From NCBI RefSeq assembly GCF_001493375.1, contig NZ_LN929895.1, positions 330,126 through 394,125 of the forward strand: DNA of 64,000 bases, read 5' to 3'. The notes under the pieces were generated by a model that worked only from the letters and a program-made list of their open reading frames with translations, did no database searches and was not told the origin of the DNA. Source of the stretch: Streptomyces specialis (GTDB taxonomy: Bacteria; Actinomycetota; Actinomycetes; Streptomycetales; Streptomycetaceae). Position numbers and translations under genes: made by a program. This document shows positions 9,158-17,753 of the stretch, one piece after another (the first letter of the stretch is position 1; every line of letters begins with the position of its first letter).

Positions 9158-10600
9158 GTGGTGCGTGCTTCGGACTGGTCGCCGGTGGACATGGACTCCG
9201 ACCCCACACCCGGCCGGCCGGAAGAAGTCCGGGAACTCGCGGAGGAGTTGCAGGAGTTCGCCGACGATGTCGGTGAGGCGCTCGGCCAGATCCGGGGCAT
9301 GGCCTCGGACCGGGCGGTGCTGGACTGGGCGGGGCTGACGGCGGACGCGTTCCGTGCCGAGTTCGACGGTGTGCCGGAGAACCTGACCAAGTTACAGACC
9401 TCCTACGGCATGGCGGCTGAGGCGCTGGCGCGTTACTGGCCGGTGCTGGAGAACGCGCAGGGGATGGCCGACCGCGCTTTGGAGCGGGCGATCGCCGCGC
9501 AGGCGGACCTCCAGGCCGCGCGGACGCAGTTGGCCGACGGCGAGGACTGGCTCTCGCGCGCGGGGGAGGAGGCCGAGCGGCTCCAGGAGGAGGACGAGGC
9601 GCCCGAGCCGCCCTCCGAATCGGACGTCCGCAGCGCGGTGCGCGACCATCAGGCCGCGCAGGCGGCCGTGACCGCCGCGCAGGACAGTGTCTCCGCCGCG
9701 GAGGAAGCCCTGGCGGCGGCGCGGGAACTGGCCCGGCAGGCACAGGAGATGCGCGAGGACGCCGCCCGGGAATGCGCGCGTGACATCGACGCGGCCTCCG
9801 ACGCGGGTATCCACAACCGGCGTTGGTGGGAGCAGGCGATCGAGTGGGTCCGCGACAACTGGGACACCATCGTCGAGGTCTGCAAGCTGGTCGTCGCCGT
9901 TCTGGGCGTGGTCGTGATGATCATCGGCGGCCCCCTGGCCTGGGTCGTCCTGGCCGCCGCCCTGATCGTCCTCGCGGACACCCTCGTCAAATACGCCAGA
10001 GGCCAGGCCACCCTGCTCGATGTCGCCTTCGCGGCACTTGACTGCATCCCCGGTACGAAGGGGCTGACCACCCTGGGTGGCCTGGCCGCCGGCTTCCGGA
10101 GTCTGGCCCGAGGCGGTCTGCGGGAAGTAGCCCAGACCGTTCGTCAGACCGGTGGCTCGCTGCGCCGGGTGCGCGGCAACGCCGACTTCGAATACGAGTG
10201 GGCGGATGAGGCTTATGCGTCGATCCGGAACTCCGACGACATCGACGCCGTCGCGTCAACCGCTGCTCAGTATGGTTTCTCCCGCCAAGAGATAGCCCAG
10301 ATCAAGTCCCACCTCTTTGAGGAAGAGCATCTGCTCGACAGCCACGTGCACTTGGGGTACCCGGCGGAGATGGCGCGGTTCGACTCGAATCCCAGGATCG
10401 CCGAAGCATGGGATCGCCTGCGGAACGGCGATCCGCACCCGGCCGACATCGACCTGCTCCGCCATGAACTGCACGAATCCACCTACATGAGAGAGACTGG
10501 CAACCCCAGTTACAGTGAGGCCCACCGTGCCACCAACGACGCTGGCTTCACCTGGGATGAAGAGGCCGCTGCCCGTGACGGTCGCGGCTTCCGCCGCTGA
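9158..10600 (+). CDS. Putative T7SS-exported polymorphic toxin with C-terminal HELHE domain
   Basis: About 480 residues. The N-terminal 110 residues are WXG100-like and helical (TADAFRAEFDGVPENLTKLQ). A long Ala/Glu-rich coiled coil extends to about residue 220. A hydrophobic double segment lies around 244-280, followed by DCIPGTKGLTTLGGLAAGF, typical of pre-toxin regions. The last 130 residues form a distinct domain with LLRHELHESTYM at about 434-445 and SEAH downstream, which could be a metal-binding or catalytic centre. The layout fits type VII-exported polymorphic toxins; the activity is unknown. The GTG at 9158 has a G-rich site at 9145-9151. The next gene starts 13 bp downstream and is probably the immunity gene. 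A fragment of a second copy lies at 19688-19860. Confidence 0.65.
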   Translation: MVRASDWSPVDMDSDPTPGRPEEVRELAEELQEFADDVGEALGQIRGMASDRAVLDWAGLTADAFRAEFDGVPENLTKLQTSYGMAAEALARYWPVLENAQGMADRALERAIAAQADLQAARTQLADGEDWLSRAGEEAERLQEEDEAPEPPSESDVRSAVRDHQAAQAAVTAAQDSVSAAEEALAAARELARQAQEMREDAARECARDIDAASDAGIHNRRWWEQAIEWVRDNWDTIVEVCKLVVAVLGVVVMIIGGPLAWVVLAAALIVLADTLVKYARGQATLLDVAFAALDCIPGTKGLTTLGGLAAGFRSLARGGLREVAQTVRQTGGSLRRVRGNADFEYEWADEAYASIRNSDDIDAVASTAAQYGFSRQEIAQIKSHLFEEEHLLDSHVHLGYPAEMARFDSNPRIAEAWDRLRNGDPHPADIDLLRHELHESTYMRETGNPSYSEAHRATNDAGFTWDEEAAARDGRGFRR

Positions 10601-10613
10601 AAGGAGATCCGTC

Positions 10614-10943
10614 ATGCAGTCATTTCTTGCCGCCCTGCTGCACAGTGCGGAGAATGCCCACTTCTACCGTGTGCACCTCGACGGTGGAAAAAGGACCGCA
10701 CATCTCCTCATGGACGAGCAGGCCCAGCAAGTCGTCTCCGCCACGCCGGAGGGAGAACCGACTACTGAGATGAGGCTTTCCCTGCAAACAGGAGAGATGG
10801 AACCCTCATCAGAAGGAAGCGACTTCGAAAGGGCTCCTGGCGGCATCAGCCGCGAGGAGTTCTCCCGGGTGGCGGTTCATCTGCGGGCTCAGTACCTCAG
10901 AACCGGATCCCCGCCGGACAAGGTCGCGAAGCACTATGCCTGA
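10614..10943 (+). CDS. Probable immunity protein for the upstream toxin
   Basis: A 109-residue, acidic, soluble protein starting at ATG 10614 with AAAGGAGA at ideal spacing, 13 bp after the toxin stop. The frame extends further upstream inside the toxin gene, but the strong site selects this start. Size, absence of a signal peptide and position directly after a toxin-type gene are what is expected of a cognate immunity protein. No named immunity family is recognised. Confidence 0.55.
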   Translation: MQSFLAALLHSAENAHFYRVHLDGGKRTAHLLMDEQAQQVVSATPEGEPTTEMRLSLQTGEMEPSSEGSDFERAPGGISREEFSRVAVHLRAQYLRTGSPPDKVAKHYA

Positions 10944-11053
10944 ACCTATCTCCATTATGCGCGGTGGCTGGCCGCCTGAGCGCGACTCGACGGCTCGCCT
11001 CAGGGCAGCCCTGGAAGGCAGAACAGCCAACTGGGCCCAGCCCTGAGGTCCGG

Positions 11054-11262
11054 TCACTTCCGCCAGAAGAGGTGGTGGGTCACGCCGCTCGGGCTGGGCA
11101 CGACCTCCGGGTGGAACCGGTCGAGCAGCTCATCGGGTGACTCCCAGAGGCGTAGTCCGGATCCGAGTGTCACCGGGGATACCACCACGTGCATGGTGTC
11201 GACGAGGTCGGCGTCCAGGAACTGCCGGACGGTGCTGACCCCCGCCGCCGAGCCGGACGCCC
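11054..11262 (-). pseudogene. Dihydrofolate reductase family (RibD_C) C-terminal fragment
   Basis: The frame contains STVRQFLDADLVDTMHVVV and PVTLGSGLRLWES, the final strands of RibD C-terminal / DHFR-like reductases, ending in THHLFWRK. Everything upstream of about 11262 is unrelated sequence, so only the last 65 residues or so remain. It is a relic next to the toxin/immunity pair. Confidence 0.7.
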
Positions 11263-11494
11263 TTGCCCCGCGCTGCCCCGAAAGGAACCGACGAAATCCG
11301 CTCGCCTGCTCGGCAGACCGTGGCTGCCTCCCCGTACGGGCCGTGCGGCTCGTACGGCTCGATGCAGCGAAATCCGCAGGGGCTTCCCGGTCTACCCGGA
11401 TGGGGGCGTGGGACACCGCCGCCCGGTGGGCCGTGCGGGCGCGCACCGGCCCGTCACCGCCGACCGGCGTTCACCCGGCGGCAGCATGGGTGGC

Positions 11495-11848
11495 ATGGCA
11501 ACGCGTCACGACAGGGATACGCAGGAACGGCGGCGCCGGCTCCGCGAACGGCAGGAGCGCGAGCGCCGGGAGATGCGGCGGCGTCAGCAGGAGCAGACGG
11601 CGGCGCTGCATGAGATCGACGGCGCCGTCGAACGCCTCGACGCGGCGCGGGCCGCAGTGGCGGCGGCGGTGGCGCGGGGCGTCGACGTCTTCGGTTCGGC
11701 CGACGCGCTGGCCGAGGTGGTGCCGTTCGACGCGAAGGAGATCCGGGCGTTCGAACGGCACCACCGGCGCCAGCGGCCCGTCGCGGAGCCGAAGGTACCC
11801 GCCCCGGCGCCGCCACCCGCCTCGGGGGAGGGGACCGCGGCGGGCTGA
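11495..11848 (+). CDS. Small Arg/Glu-rich coiled-coil protein of mobile elements
   Basis: 117 residues from ATG 11495 (an in-frame ATG three codons earlier is possible). The first 50 residues are an almost uninterrupted charged helix (RERQERERREMRRRQQE). A compact part with VFGSADALAEVVPFDAKEI follows. I have the impression of similar short proteins paired with the convergent gene at 11853 in Streptomyces accessory DNA. The function is unknown; nucleic-acid binding is plausible from charge. Confidence 0.5.
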   Translation: MATRHDRDTQERRRRLRERQERERREMRRRQQEQTAALHEIDGAVERLDAARAAVAAAVARGVDVFGSADALAEVVPFDAKEIRAFERHHRRQRPVAEPKVPAPAPPPASGEGTAAG

Positions 11849-11852
11849 TCGG

Positions 11853-12464
11853 TCAGCGTTCGGCGCGGGCCTGGGCGATGGGGCGTTCGGGGTGGCGGCG
11901 GGAGACGGACAGTTCGCGGGCGACGCGTTCGGCACGCGTCTCCCCGCCTGCGGCGAGCGCGCGGCGCACGTGGTCCAGGCGCTGCTGGGCGAGCTGGTGG
12001 CGTGGGTCGTTGGAGCGGTCCCGGGGACGGCTGTCGGTGGCTCCCACGGGCCTTCCGCCACCGGCGCCCCGGCCGGGGCGCGAGGCGAGCCACGCGGGGA
12101 TGGTCCTGCGGTAGAAGTGCGGCACGCCGAACACCGTGCGGTCGGGGCGCGGGCCGGTGCCGTCGGAGATGTAGCTGCGCCAGGTCTCCTCGGTGGGGCG
12201 CTGCTCGGCGGGGATGGTCTGGCGGGCTTCTTCGGTGTCGAGCAGGTCGTCGGGGTGCGGGGTGTCCGGCAGAGGCGGGACCGGGCGGCCCTCGACGGCG
12301 GCGAGGAGCTGTTCCTCGTCCCAGATCCGCTGGCGGGCGCCGGGGCGGCTGAGGGTGGGCGGCAGCTTCTCCCACGCCCGGCGGTTGCGGAAGGTGCCCA
12401 GCGCGATACCCATCAGCCGGGCGGCGCGCGCGGAGTCGGCCGGTGTGCGGCCGGCGGGGATCAT
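11853..12464 (-). CDS. Putative DNA-binding protein of an accessory element
   Basis: 203 residues from ATG 12464 with a very strong site (GGAGGGAGGA). The N-terminal third reads like a small winged-helix or helix-turn-helix module: LMGIALGTFRNRRAWEKLPP resembles an excisionase-type helix pair choosing a position by an RxxW turn. The rest contains RTVFGVPHFYRRTIPAWLASR and a C-terminal basic helix (RAERVARELSVSRR). It is convergent with the coiled-coil gene, 4 bp apart at the stops. The DNA-binding role is inferred from the N-terminal pattern only. Confidence 0.5.
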   Translation of the reverse strand: MIPAGRTPADSARAARLMGIALGTFRNRRAWEKLPPTLSRPGARQRIWDEEQLLAAVEGRPVPPLPDTPHPDDLLDTEEARQTIPAEQRPTEETWRSYISDGTGPRPDRTVFGVPHFYRRTIPAWLASRPGRGAGGGRPVGATDSRPRDRSNDPRHQLAQQRLDHVRRALAAGGETRAERVARELSVSRRHPERPIAQARAER

Positions 12465-12553
12465 CGCAGTCCTCCCTCCGGGACCCCGCCGGACGACGGG
12501 GAGAACGGGACCAACGCTGATCCATGATCGGGCATGGAGGCGCGCACACGCAT

Positions 12554-12577
12554 GTGCCCGCCGGGAGCGGCGGGCAC
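12554..12577. terminator. GC-rich hairpin in the 12465-12865 gap
   Basis: A perfect 9-bp stem GTGCCCGCC/GGCGGGCAC has a 6-nt loop. It stands in a 400-bp stretch with no convincing gene and may terminate transcription from the left. Confidence 0.35.
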
Positions 12578-12741
12578 GGTGTGTGTGGCAACGACCGGAA
12601 GGCTCCAGAAGAGAGGCGCTTGTCCCGGGGGTGGCGCGGCGGGACCGGGCCCGTCAGACGCTCCCGGCCGGGCGATGAACAGCCGGTAGCGGGGCGCCCC
12701 GCTCCATGGCGGCAGGTGGCGTTCGTCCCGGCGGGCTCCTT

Positions 12742-12770
12742 CTCCCATGGCGAGCTCCTCGCCATGGGAG
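12742..12770. repeat. 13-bp perfect inverted repeat with 3-nt loop
   Basis: CTCCCATGGCGAG is followed after CTC by its exact complement. It lies in the same gene-poor stretch (12465-12865). It could be a strong hairpin or a fold-back assembly scar. Confidence 0.4.
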
Positions 12771-12865
12771 CAGAAGGCACCGGCGCCTACGGCGTCGAGA
12801 TCGCCCGTTTCCTACGCTGGAACGGCGTCGGGATCGCCGGGGTCGGCTGGTCGGCGTCGGGCTTC

Positions 12866-13252
12866 TCAGTCGGTCCTTGCCCGGAGGCGTTCGCTCAGCA
12901 CGACCTCATGCGGCAGCCGTTCCAGCTCGTGCGGCTCCACGTCCACGCCCCGCTGTCCGAGGACGCCGGCCAGGTAGCCCCAGTGGTCGGCCGTCATCTG
13001 CTCCTGCGTCCTGCCGCCGAACGGCTCGTCCGGTCCGACCACCATCCGGGTCGTTCTGTCGACTTCCCCGGCTGAAATCCGTACTCGACCGTCCGGGCCG
13101 CCCGAGCTGCTCCAGCCGCGATCGTCGAGCAACACGACGCTGCGACCGTCCGCGAGTACGGCCTCGAGCCGTGCCGTCACCGAGATTCCCTGGGCGTCCG
13201 GGGCGCCGTCGTCCAGATCGGCGTGGGTGACCAAGCCGGTCACGACCGTCAT
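12866..13252 (-). CDS. Hypothetical protein
   Basis: 128 residues from ATG 13252, preceded by AGGGGAGG at 5-nt spacing. It is soluble and acidic, with alternating strand-like segments (GRSVVLLDDRGWSSSG, VRISAGEVDRTTRMVV) and a C-terminal helix region. No family recognised; composition and the ribosome binding site support a real gene. Confidence 0.6.
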   Translation of the reverse strand: MTVVTGLVTHADLDDGAPDAQGISVTARLEAVLADGRSVVLLDDRGWSSSGGPDGRVRISAGEVDRTTRMVVGPDEPFGGRTQEQMTADHWGYLAGVLGQRGVDVEPHELERLPHEVVLSERLRARTD

Positions 13253-13379
13253 GCCGCCTCCCCTGGTTCGTCAACGCCCGGCCCAGGCCGTCCCGTACAA
13301 AGGCCACGGTATCCGGAGCACCTGATCAGTAACCTGCCCGCCGCTGCGGCGGGCAGCCGGGCAGATGCAGAGCGCGGCT

Positions 13380-14351
13380 TCATCGGGCGATCGGCGTGGC
13401 ACCGGTGGCGGCGAGAGACGTCGACCAGAGCCGGGCGGCCTCGTCGGGGGCGATGGCGTAGGCGCGGACGCCGCCGTCGTCCATGGGGGTTCCGGGGGCG
13501 GAGACGCGCGCGATGTCGCAGTCCTCCAGGTAGAGGCCGCCCCGGTTGTCGAGGAGTGGGGAGGTGGCGGCCCACAGGCCGGTGGCGGCGCCCTGGGAAG
13601 GGGTCTTGAAGCCCTCGCCGATGACATTGCCGTGCTGGTCCACCCAGCCGCGGTCGATCTGTTCCTTCAAGGCCATCTCGCGCTGGAGGCCGGTGATGAT
13701 TTTGCCGGGGTGAAGGGCGAAGGCCCGGACGCCGTCGCCTTGCCCGATGGCGTCCAGGTGCACGGCGAACAGGGCGTTGGCGGTCTTGGCCTGGCCGTAG
13801 GCCAGCCACTTGTCGTAGCCGGTACGGAAGTGCGGGTCGTGCCAGCGGATGCCGGTCAGGGTGTGTCCGGCGGAGCTGTTGACGACGACGCGCGCGCCGT
13901 CCGCGGCGGCCAGGAGGGGATAGAGCTCGCAGGCGAGGGTGAAGTGCCCGAAGTGGTTGGCGGTGAGCTGGCCTTCCCAGCCGGGCCCGACGCGCCGCTC
14001 CGGGGTGGCCATGACGCCGGCGATGGCCATCAGGACATCGATCCGGTCGAGCCGGTCGCTCATGTGCGCGGCGGCTGAGCGGACACTGGCGAGGTCGGCC
14101 AGGTCCATGGGGACGACCTCGCAGTTCTTCACCTCCCGCAGAGCGGCACGGGCAGCGTCGGGGCGGCGGGCGGGAACGATGACCCGGGCTCCGGCGGCCG
14201 TCAGCGCCAGGGTGGTGGCCAGGCCGAGCCCGGAATAGCCCCCTGTCACCACGGCCGTCTTCCCGGAGAGGTCGAGGCCGGCCACGATGTCCTCGGCGGT
14301 GGTGGAGGCGGAGAAGGGCGAGCCGAGCGGCTGCTGATCAGTGATGGTCAT
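13380..14351 (-). CDS. Short-chain dehydrogenase/reductase
   Basis: 323 residues from ATG 14351. The Rossmann motif is TGGYSGLG (TGxxxGxG) near residue 33. The catalytic Ser is in VVVNSSAGH, and the YxxxK pair appears as YGQAK. Size and motifs match the retinol-dehydrogenase-like classical SDR group that uses NADP(H). It is transcribed divergently from a MerR gene, with a palindromic site between them, so the MerR protein probably controls it. The substrate is unknown. Confidence 0.85.
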   Translation of the reverse strand: MTITDQQPLGSPFSASTTAEDIVAGLDLSGKTAVVTGGYSGLGLATTLALTAAGARVIVPARRPDAARAALREVKNCEVVPMDLADLASVRSAAAHMSDRLDRIDVLMAIAGVMATPERRVGPGWEGQLTANHFGHFTLACELYPLLAAADGARVVVNSSAGHTLTGIRWHDPHFRTGYDKWLAYGQAKTANALFAVHLDAIGQGDGVRAFALHPGKIITGLQREMALKEQIDRGWVDQHGNVIGEGFKTPSQGAATGLWAATSPLLDNRGGLYLEDCDIARVSAPGTPMDDGGVRAYAIAPDEAARLWSTSLAATGATPIAR

Positions 14352-14365
14352 GCCGCGGACGCTAC

Positions 14366-14387
14366 GATCTAGAGCGAGGTCTAGATC
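14366..14387. promoter_or_regulatory. Putative MerR operator in the SDR/merR divergent promoter
   Basis: A 22-bp near-perfect palindrome with GATCTAGA and TCTAGATC arms lies in the 55-bp gap between the divergent starts. This is the geometry of MerR operators that sit in the promoter spacer. Confidence 0.65.
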
Positions 14388-14406
14388 AAGCCGAGGGGTG
14401 AGCGGG

Positions 14407-14829
14407 ATGACGACCAGCGAGGCTGCCGCGCAGTCGCTGAGCATCGGTGAGGTGGCCGAGCGCACCGGGCTGAGCGTGCACGCGCTGCGCTTCTACGAGC
14501 GCGAGGGCCTGCTCGTCGGACCCGTCCAGCGGACGTCGGGCGGCCGACGGCGCTACACCCCCGTCGACGTCGAATGGCTGCTGATCTGCGTCAAACTCCG
14601 CGAATCCGGCATGCCGCTCGCCGACCTCAAACACTTCGCCGAACTGGTACGCCAAGGACCGGGCAACGAAGCGGAACGCCTGCACCTGCTCGACACCCAT
14701 CGACAGCGCGTCGACGCACAGATCCAGGCGCTGGAGGAGTGCCGGTCCGTCATCACCTGGAAGGTCGCCGTCTACAGCGAGCACCTCGCCCGCGGTGCAG
14801 CCGACGGACTATGGGCCCCGACAACCTGA
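14407..14829 (+). CDS. MerR family transcriptional regulator
   Basis: 140 residues from ATG 14407. The N-terminal winged helix has SIGEVAERTGLSVHALRFYE and the wing residues of GGRRRYTPVDV. A dimerisation helix follows (RLHLLDTHRQRVDAQIQALEE). There are no cysteines in an obvious metal site, so it is probably an organic-ligand type rather than a metal sensor. It is divergent from the SDR gene and presumably controls both. Confidence 0.88.
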   Translation: MTTSEAAAQSLSIGEVAERTGLSVHALRFYEREGLLVGPVQRTSGGRRRYTPVDVEWLLICVKLRESGMPLADLKHFAELVRQGPGNEAERLHLLDTHRQRVDAQIQALEECRSVITWKVAVYSEHLARGAADGLWAPTT

Positions 14830-15071
14830 AGCCACCTCCTCGGGAGCGGTGCGCCAGCCATGGAGCGACGAGCCCCGGCACACCGCAGCTGCACGGATAT
14901 CCCCTGCCAGGAGCGTCAACAACGTCATGCCCCGCAACAGCTAGTCTGAAGACTCTGCGTGCCTTCCCTTCAACGGTCGGGCGCGTGGTTCGCAGGAACG
15001 GCGGCCGGGCCAGCCTCCCGCGCGGGAGGTCCGTCCTCGTGGCGGACGGCCGCCGTTCCGGTAGCTGCCTG

Positions 15072-16643
15072 TCAGGCGGCTTCGCCCGCTGCCGGTGCGG
15101 GCTTGGTCTTCCCGGGCGCGGGACGCGTCTCCTGTTCGATCGCGCTGAGCGTGTAGCCCTCGGACGCCAGGAACGCGAGCCACTGCCGCAGGTCGCCGCC
15201 CGGATTCCGCCACGCGTGGTCGTGCATGATCTCGCTCTCCATGACGGCCGCGACCTGGGCGAGCAGGGGGCGCCAGCGGCGGGTTCTGCCGGTGCGGGCG
15301 ATCACCGTCCGTTGCCAGTCCCGGGCGTGCTCCGGGTCCCGGATGCCGAGGAACCGCGCGGTGAGGTCGGTGCGGTGCCTGCCGACGTAGCGGGCGTACG
15401 TGTGGCCGCCTCCGGTGACGGTGGACAGGATCAGCGCCCAGGCGGCGTCGGACGCGGTCTTCCGGCCGCACAACTCGGTGATGAACTGCCACCGGACCTC
15501 GCGGGCAGCGCGCCACGCCTTGTTGTGGGCGATGACGCGCCTGCGTTCGGCGGCCTTCTCGGCCCGGTCGGCGGGCTTCCCGCCGTTTCTTTCCGCGTCC
15601 TGGCTGAGCCGGTGCCGTTGCCACGCGGTGCACACGTAGACCGGCTCGATGGTCTCCGGGTGCAGGGCCGCGGCGTGTCCGGGGCAGTCGGCCGCATGGT
15701 GGCCGGGGGTGATCTCGTTGCCCAGGGCGGTCCGCAGGTCCGTCAGCGGCCGTGTCCGGCTGTGCGCCCAGTGGTACTGGAAGGCGACGATCGGCACCCG
15801 CGCGGCGGTCAGCGCCTCCCGGACGGCGGCCCGCTTGTGCTCGTCGGCCTTCTGCTGCCGCAGGAGTTGCAAGGCGTGTGCCCAGTGACCGCGCCGTCCC
15901 CGCTTCGCCTTGCGGTCGTCGGCCCTGGCCTTCGTCAACCGGCCCAACGCGCCGGGCACGTCCCGCACTTCGGCGTAGTCGGCGGCTTCCAGCAGGTCGA
16001 ACTCGGCGGCGAGCGCCGATCTCAGCTCCTCGTCCGTGAGCTTGGCCGCCCGGTTCGCGCAACGGATCTCCGCCGGGTGGTAGCCCAGGGCCTTGGCGTG
16101 CCGGGCGCGCTTGGTGTCGCTGATCTCCATCAGCGACAACTGGGTCAGCGCGTCGATGTCGTCCCGTTCGCCGGCGGCCCGGCGGTGGGTGTTCTCCGTC
16201 ATGCTGGCCACCAGCGCCTCGTCGTCGGCCTCGGCCAGATCGTCCCGGACCAGGCAGGGGACCAGCGCGTAGGGGCGCTGGTCCTTCTTCGCCTCGGCCG
16301 CGACGACCAGCGCGGCACCCAGGCGGCGCTGTCCCCAGACCACGCCGTACGTCGCGCCGTCCGCCTGGGGCCGGACCAGCAGCGGCACCTGCACGCCCGC
16401 CGCCCGCACGCTCGCGACGAGCTTGGCGTCGGGCTCCGTGGCGTCACCGGTCCGGCGCTTCTTGCGGTGGTTGAACGGGTCGATCACCAGGGCGTGCGGG
16501 TCCAGATACTCCAGCCGCCCGATATCGAAGCGGACGGTCGCGGGCTGCGCGGTGGCCGGGGCCTGCGCGGGCTTCTGGGTCCTGGTGGCTGCCTTGCGGG
16601 GCGTTGTCTTCTTCGCGGCGGTCTTCACGACTGTGGGTGTCAT
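15072..16643 (-). CDS. ParB/RepB/Spo0J-like partition or nuclease-domain protein
   Basis: 523 residues from ATG 16643 (AGGGA upstream). After a Lys/Ala/Pro-rich N tail comes a ParB/Srx-like domain: DPFNHRKKRR, VPLLVRPQADGATYGVVWGQRR and LVASMTENTHRRA (the ENxxR box). A helical region with helix-turn-helix-like residues follows (SLMEISDTKRARHAKALGY). The C-terminal half is long, basic and unassigned. This type is common on actinobacterial plasmids and integrative elements. Located 86 bp before the DUF6573 gene on the same strand, it supports a mobile origin for this part of the island. No ParA partner is present. Confidence 0.75.
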   Translation of the reverse strand: MTPTVVKTAAKKTTPRKAATRTQKPAQAPATAQPATVRFDIGRLEYLDPHALVIDPFNHRKKRRTGDATEPDAKLVASVRAAGVQVPLLVRPQADGATYGVVWGQRRLGAALVVAAEAKKDQRPYALVPCLVRDDLAEADDEALVASMTENTHRRAAGERDDIDALTQLSLMEISDTKRARHAKALGYHPAEIRCANRAAKLTDEELRSALAAEFDLLEAADYAEVRDVPGALGRLTKARADDRKAKRGRRGHWAHALQLLRQQKADEHKRAAVREALTAARVPIVAFQYHWAHSRTRPLTDLRTALGNEITPGHHAADCPGHAAALHPETIEPVYVCTAWQRHRLSQDAERNGGKPADRAEKAAERRRVIAHNKAWRAAREVRWQFITELCGRKTASDAAWALILSTVTGGGHTYARYVGRHRTDLTARFLGIRDPEHARDWQRTVIARTGRTRRWRPLLAQVAAVMESEIMHDHAWRNPGGDLRQWLAFLASEGYTLSAIEQETRPAPGKTKPAPAAGEAA

Positions 16644-16728
16644 CGCTCGCGTCCCTTCTTTCTGTTGACGGCGCATGGTTCGCGCAGTGCCGGGCGGCGG
16701 GGCCAACCGCCGCCCGGCACTGGGTACT

Positions 16729-17238
16729 TCAGTCCTCGTCCGGCAGCTCCACCGTCAGGACCGGCTCACCCGTATCTCCCGGCCCCATCGAGGCCACCAG
16801 CAGCGCGCGGCGCGCCGCCCGGGCCGGCCCGTGACGCGGGACCCGGTAGAGCTCGACAACGCACCGCGAACTCCTGCCCGAACGGCGCATCGCGTAGCGG
16901 GTCATGGCCAGCACGTCCCACAGCCGCCCGGCTTCGTCCTGGCACGTCCCCTTGCGGGTGTCGTCCTCCTCGCTCCAGGCGACGCAGTCGGCATACGCGG
17001 CAGCGCTCAGCGCCACCGGCACCCGCAGCCCGGCCTCCCGGGCCATCGCCTCCGGGACGGGAACGAGCCCCCCGTCGCGGATCGCGTCGGCGCGCGAGCA
17101 GGCGCCGACCGGGCCGAGGGCCTTGGGAAAGAGGGCGAGCGTCGACGGGGTCCGCTGCGCGGGAACCCAGCGCACCGCGTCGCCGCTCACCGTTCCATCG
17201 GGCCCGGCTCCGCCGTCATGGTCGAACGGTGTGGTCAT
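16729..17238 (-). CDS. DUF6573 family plasmid-type protein
   Basis: 169 residues from ATG 17238, with GAAGGAG 8 nt upstream. The sequence includes SAAAYADCVAWSEEDD, typical of DUF6573 proteins that accompany partition genes on actinobacterial plasmids and integrative elements. The function is unknown. It is followed by the ParB-like gene on the same strand, probably one operon. Upstream (17239-17353) is real sequence that ends abruptly at an adapter. Confidence 0.65.
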   Translation of the reverse strand: MTTPFDHDGGAGPDGTVSGDAVRWVPAQRTPSTLALFPKALGPVGACSRADAIRDGGLVPVPEAMAREAGLRVPVALSAAAYADCVAWSEEDDTRKGTCQDEAGRLWDVLAMTRYAMRRSGRSSRCVVELYRVPRHGPARAARRALLVASMGPGDTGEPVLTVELPDED

Positions 17239-17353
17239 GGGGTGCTCTCCTTCGAGACCGGGTGCGTGATTCGCGCCGAAGCCCGGGGCCAACCAGAACT
17301 CCGACATGAACAACAATACCAATCTCTACTCACCTCGGGAAGAGCGACACGCA

Positions 17354-17579
17354 CTGTCTCTTATAAACATATGACGCTGCCGACGAAGAGGATAGTGTAG
17401 GTCTCTTTGGGTCACGTTTTATCCAAAATAAAAATAATGCTACACCCACCCCTCTCACAGCACACTCAAACTAATCTATTGGATATCAACCAGTTGCTTC
17501 TCGATTTGACTCAAGCAACCCCCCCCGCATCTCCACCCTGCCCCCTGCGTGGGCAGCTGCAAAGGTGAATAAGAGACAG
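17354..17579. other. Assembly artefact: Nextera adapters and read-through noise
   Basis: From 17354 the sequence matches the Nextera read-2 side adapter with errors (CTGTCTCTTATA, GACGCTGCCGACGA), then index AGAGGATA (17387-17394) and GTGTAG. From 17547 to 17579 it matches the read-1 transposase end with errors, ending AAGAGACAG. The 145 bp between are low-GC noise. This is not genomic, so the join between the DUF6573 region and CRISPR array A1 is unproven. Confidence 0.93.
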
Positions 17580-17753
17580 ACGTAAGCCGCCCACAGCCGC
17601 CGCACAACGGAAGCGACCAATCACGGACGCTTCTCGCGCCAGCGCCTCACGCAGTCCCGCCAGCCCTCTTTCGACGGCCCGTGACAGGACTCCCGGCATC
17701 GGGAACAGGCGTGCGTGAGCACCAGACAAAGATGAGCGACCACTGCCCGATCT

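Noticed and set aside
12193..12780. Plus- and minus-strand frames around the 12.5-kb hairpins
   Set aside because: They overlap each other and the well-supported gene at 11853-12464; composition is that of shadow frames.
14574..17309. 911-codon plus-strand open frame
   Set aside because: Antisense to the ParB-like and DUF6573 genes; no domain, arginine/glycine-rich, and it runs toward the adapter artefact.
17401..17546. Low-GC segment as foreign DNA or an AT-rich leader
   Set aside because: It lies between two adapter sequences and is read-through noise.
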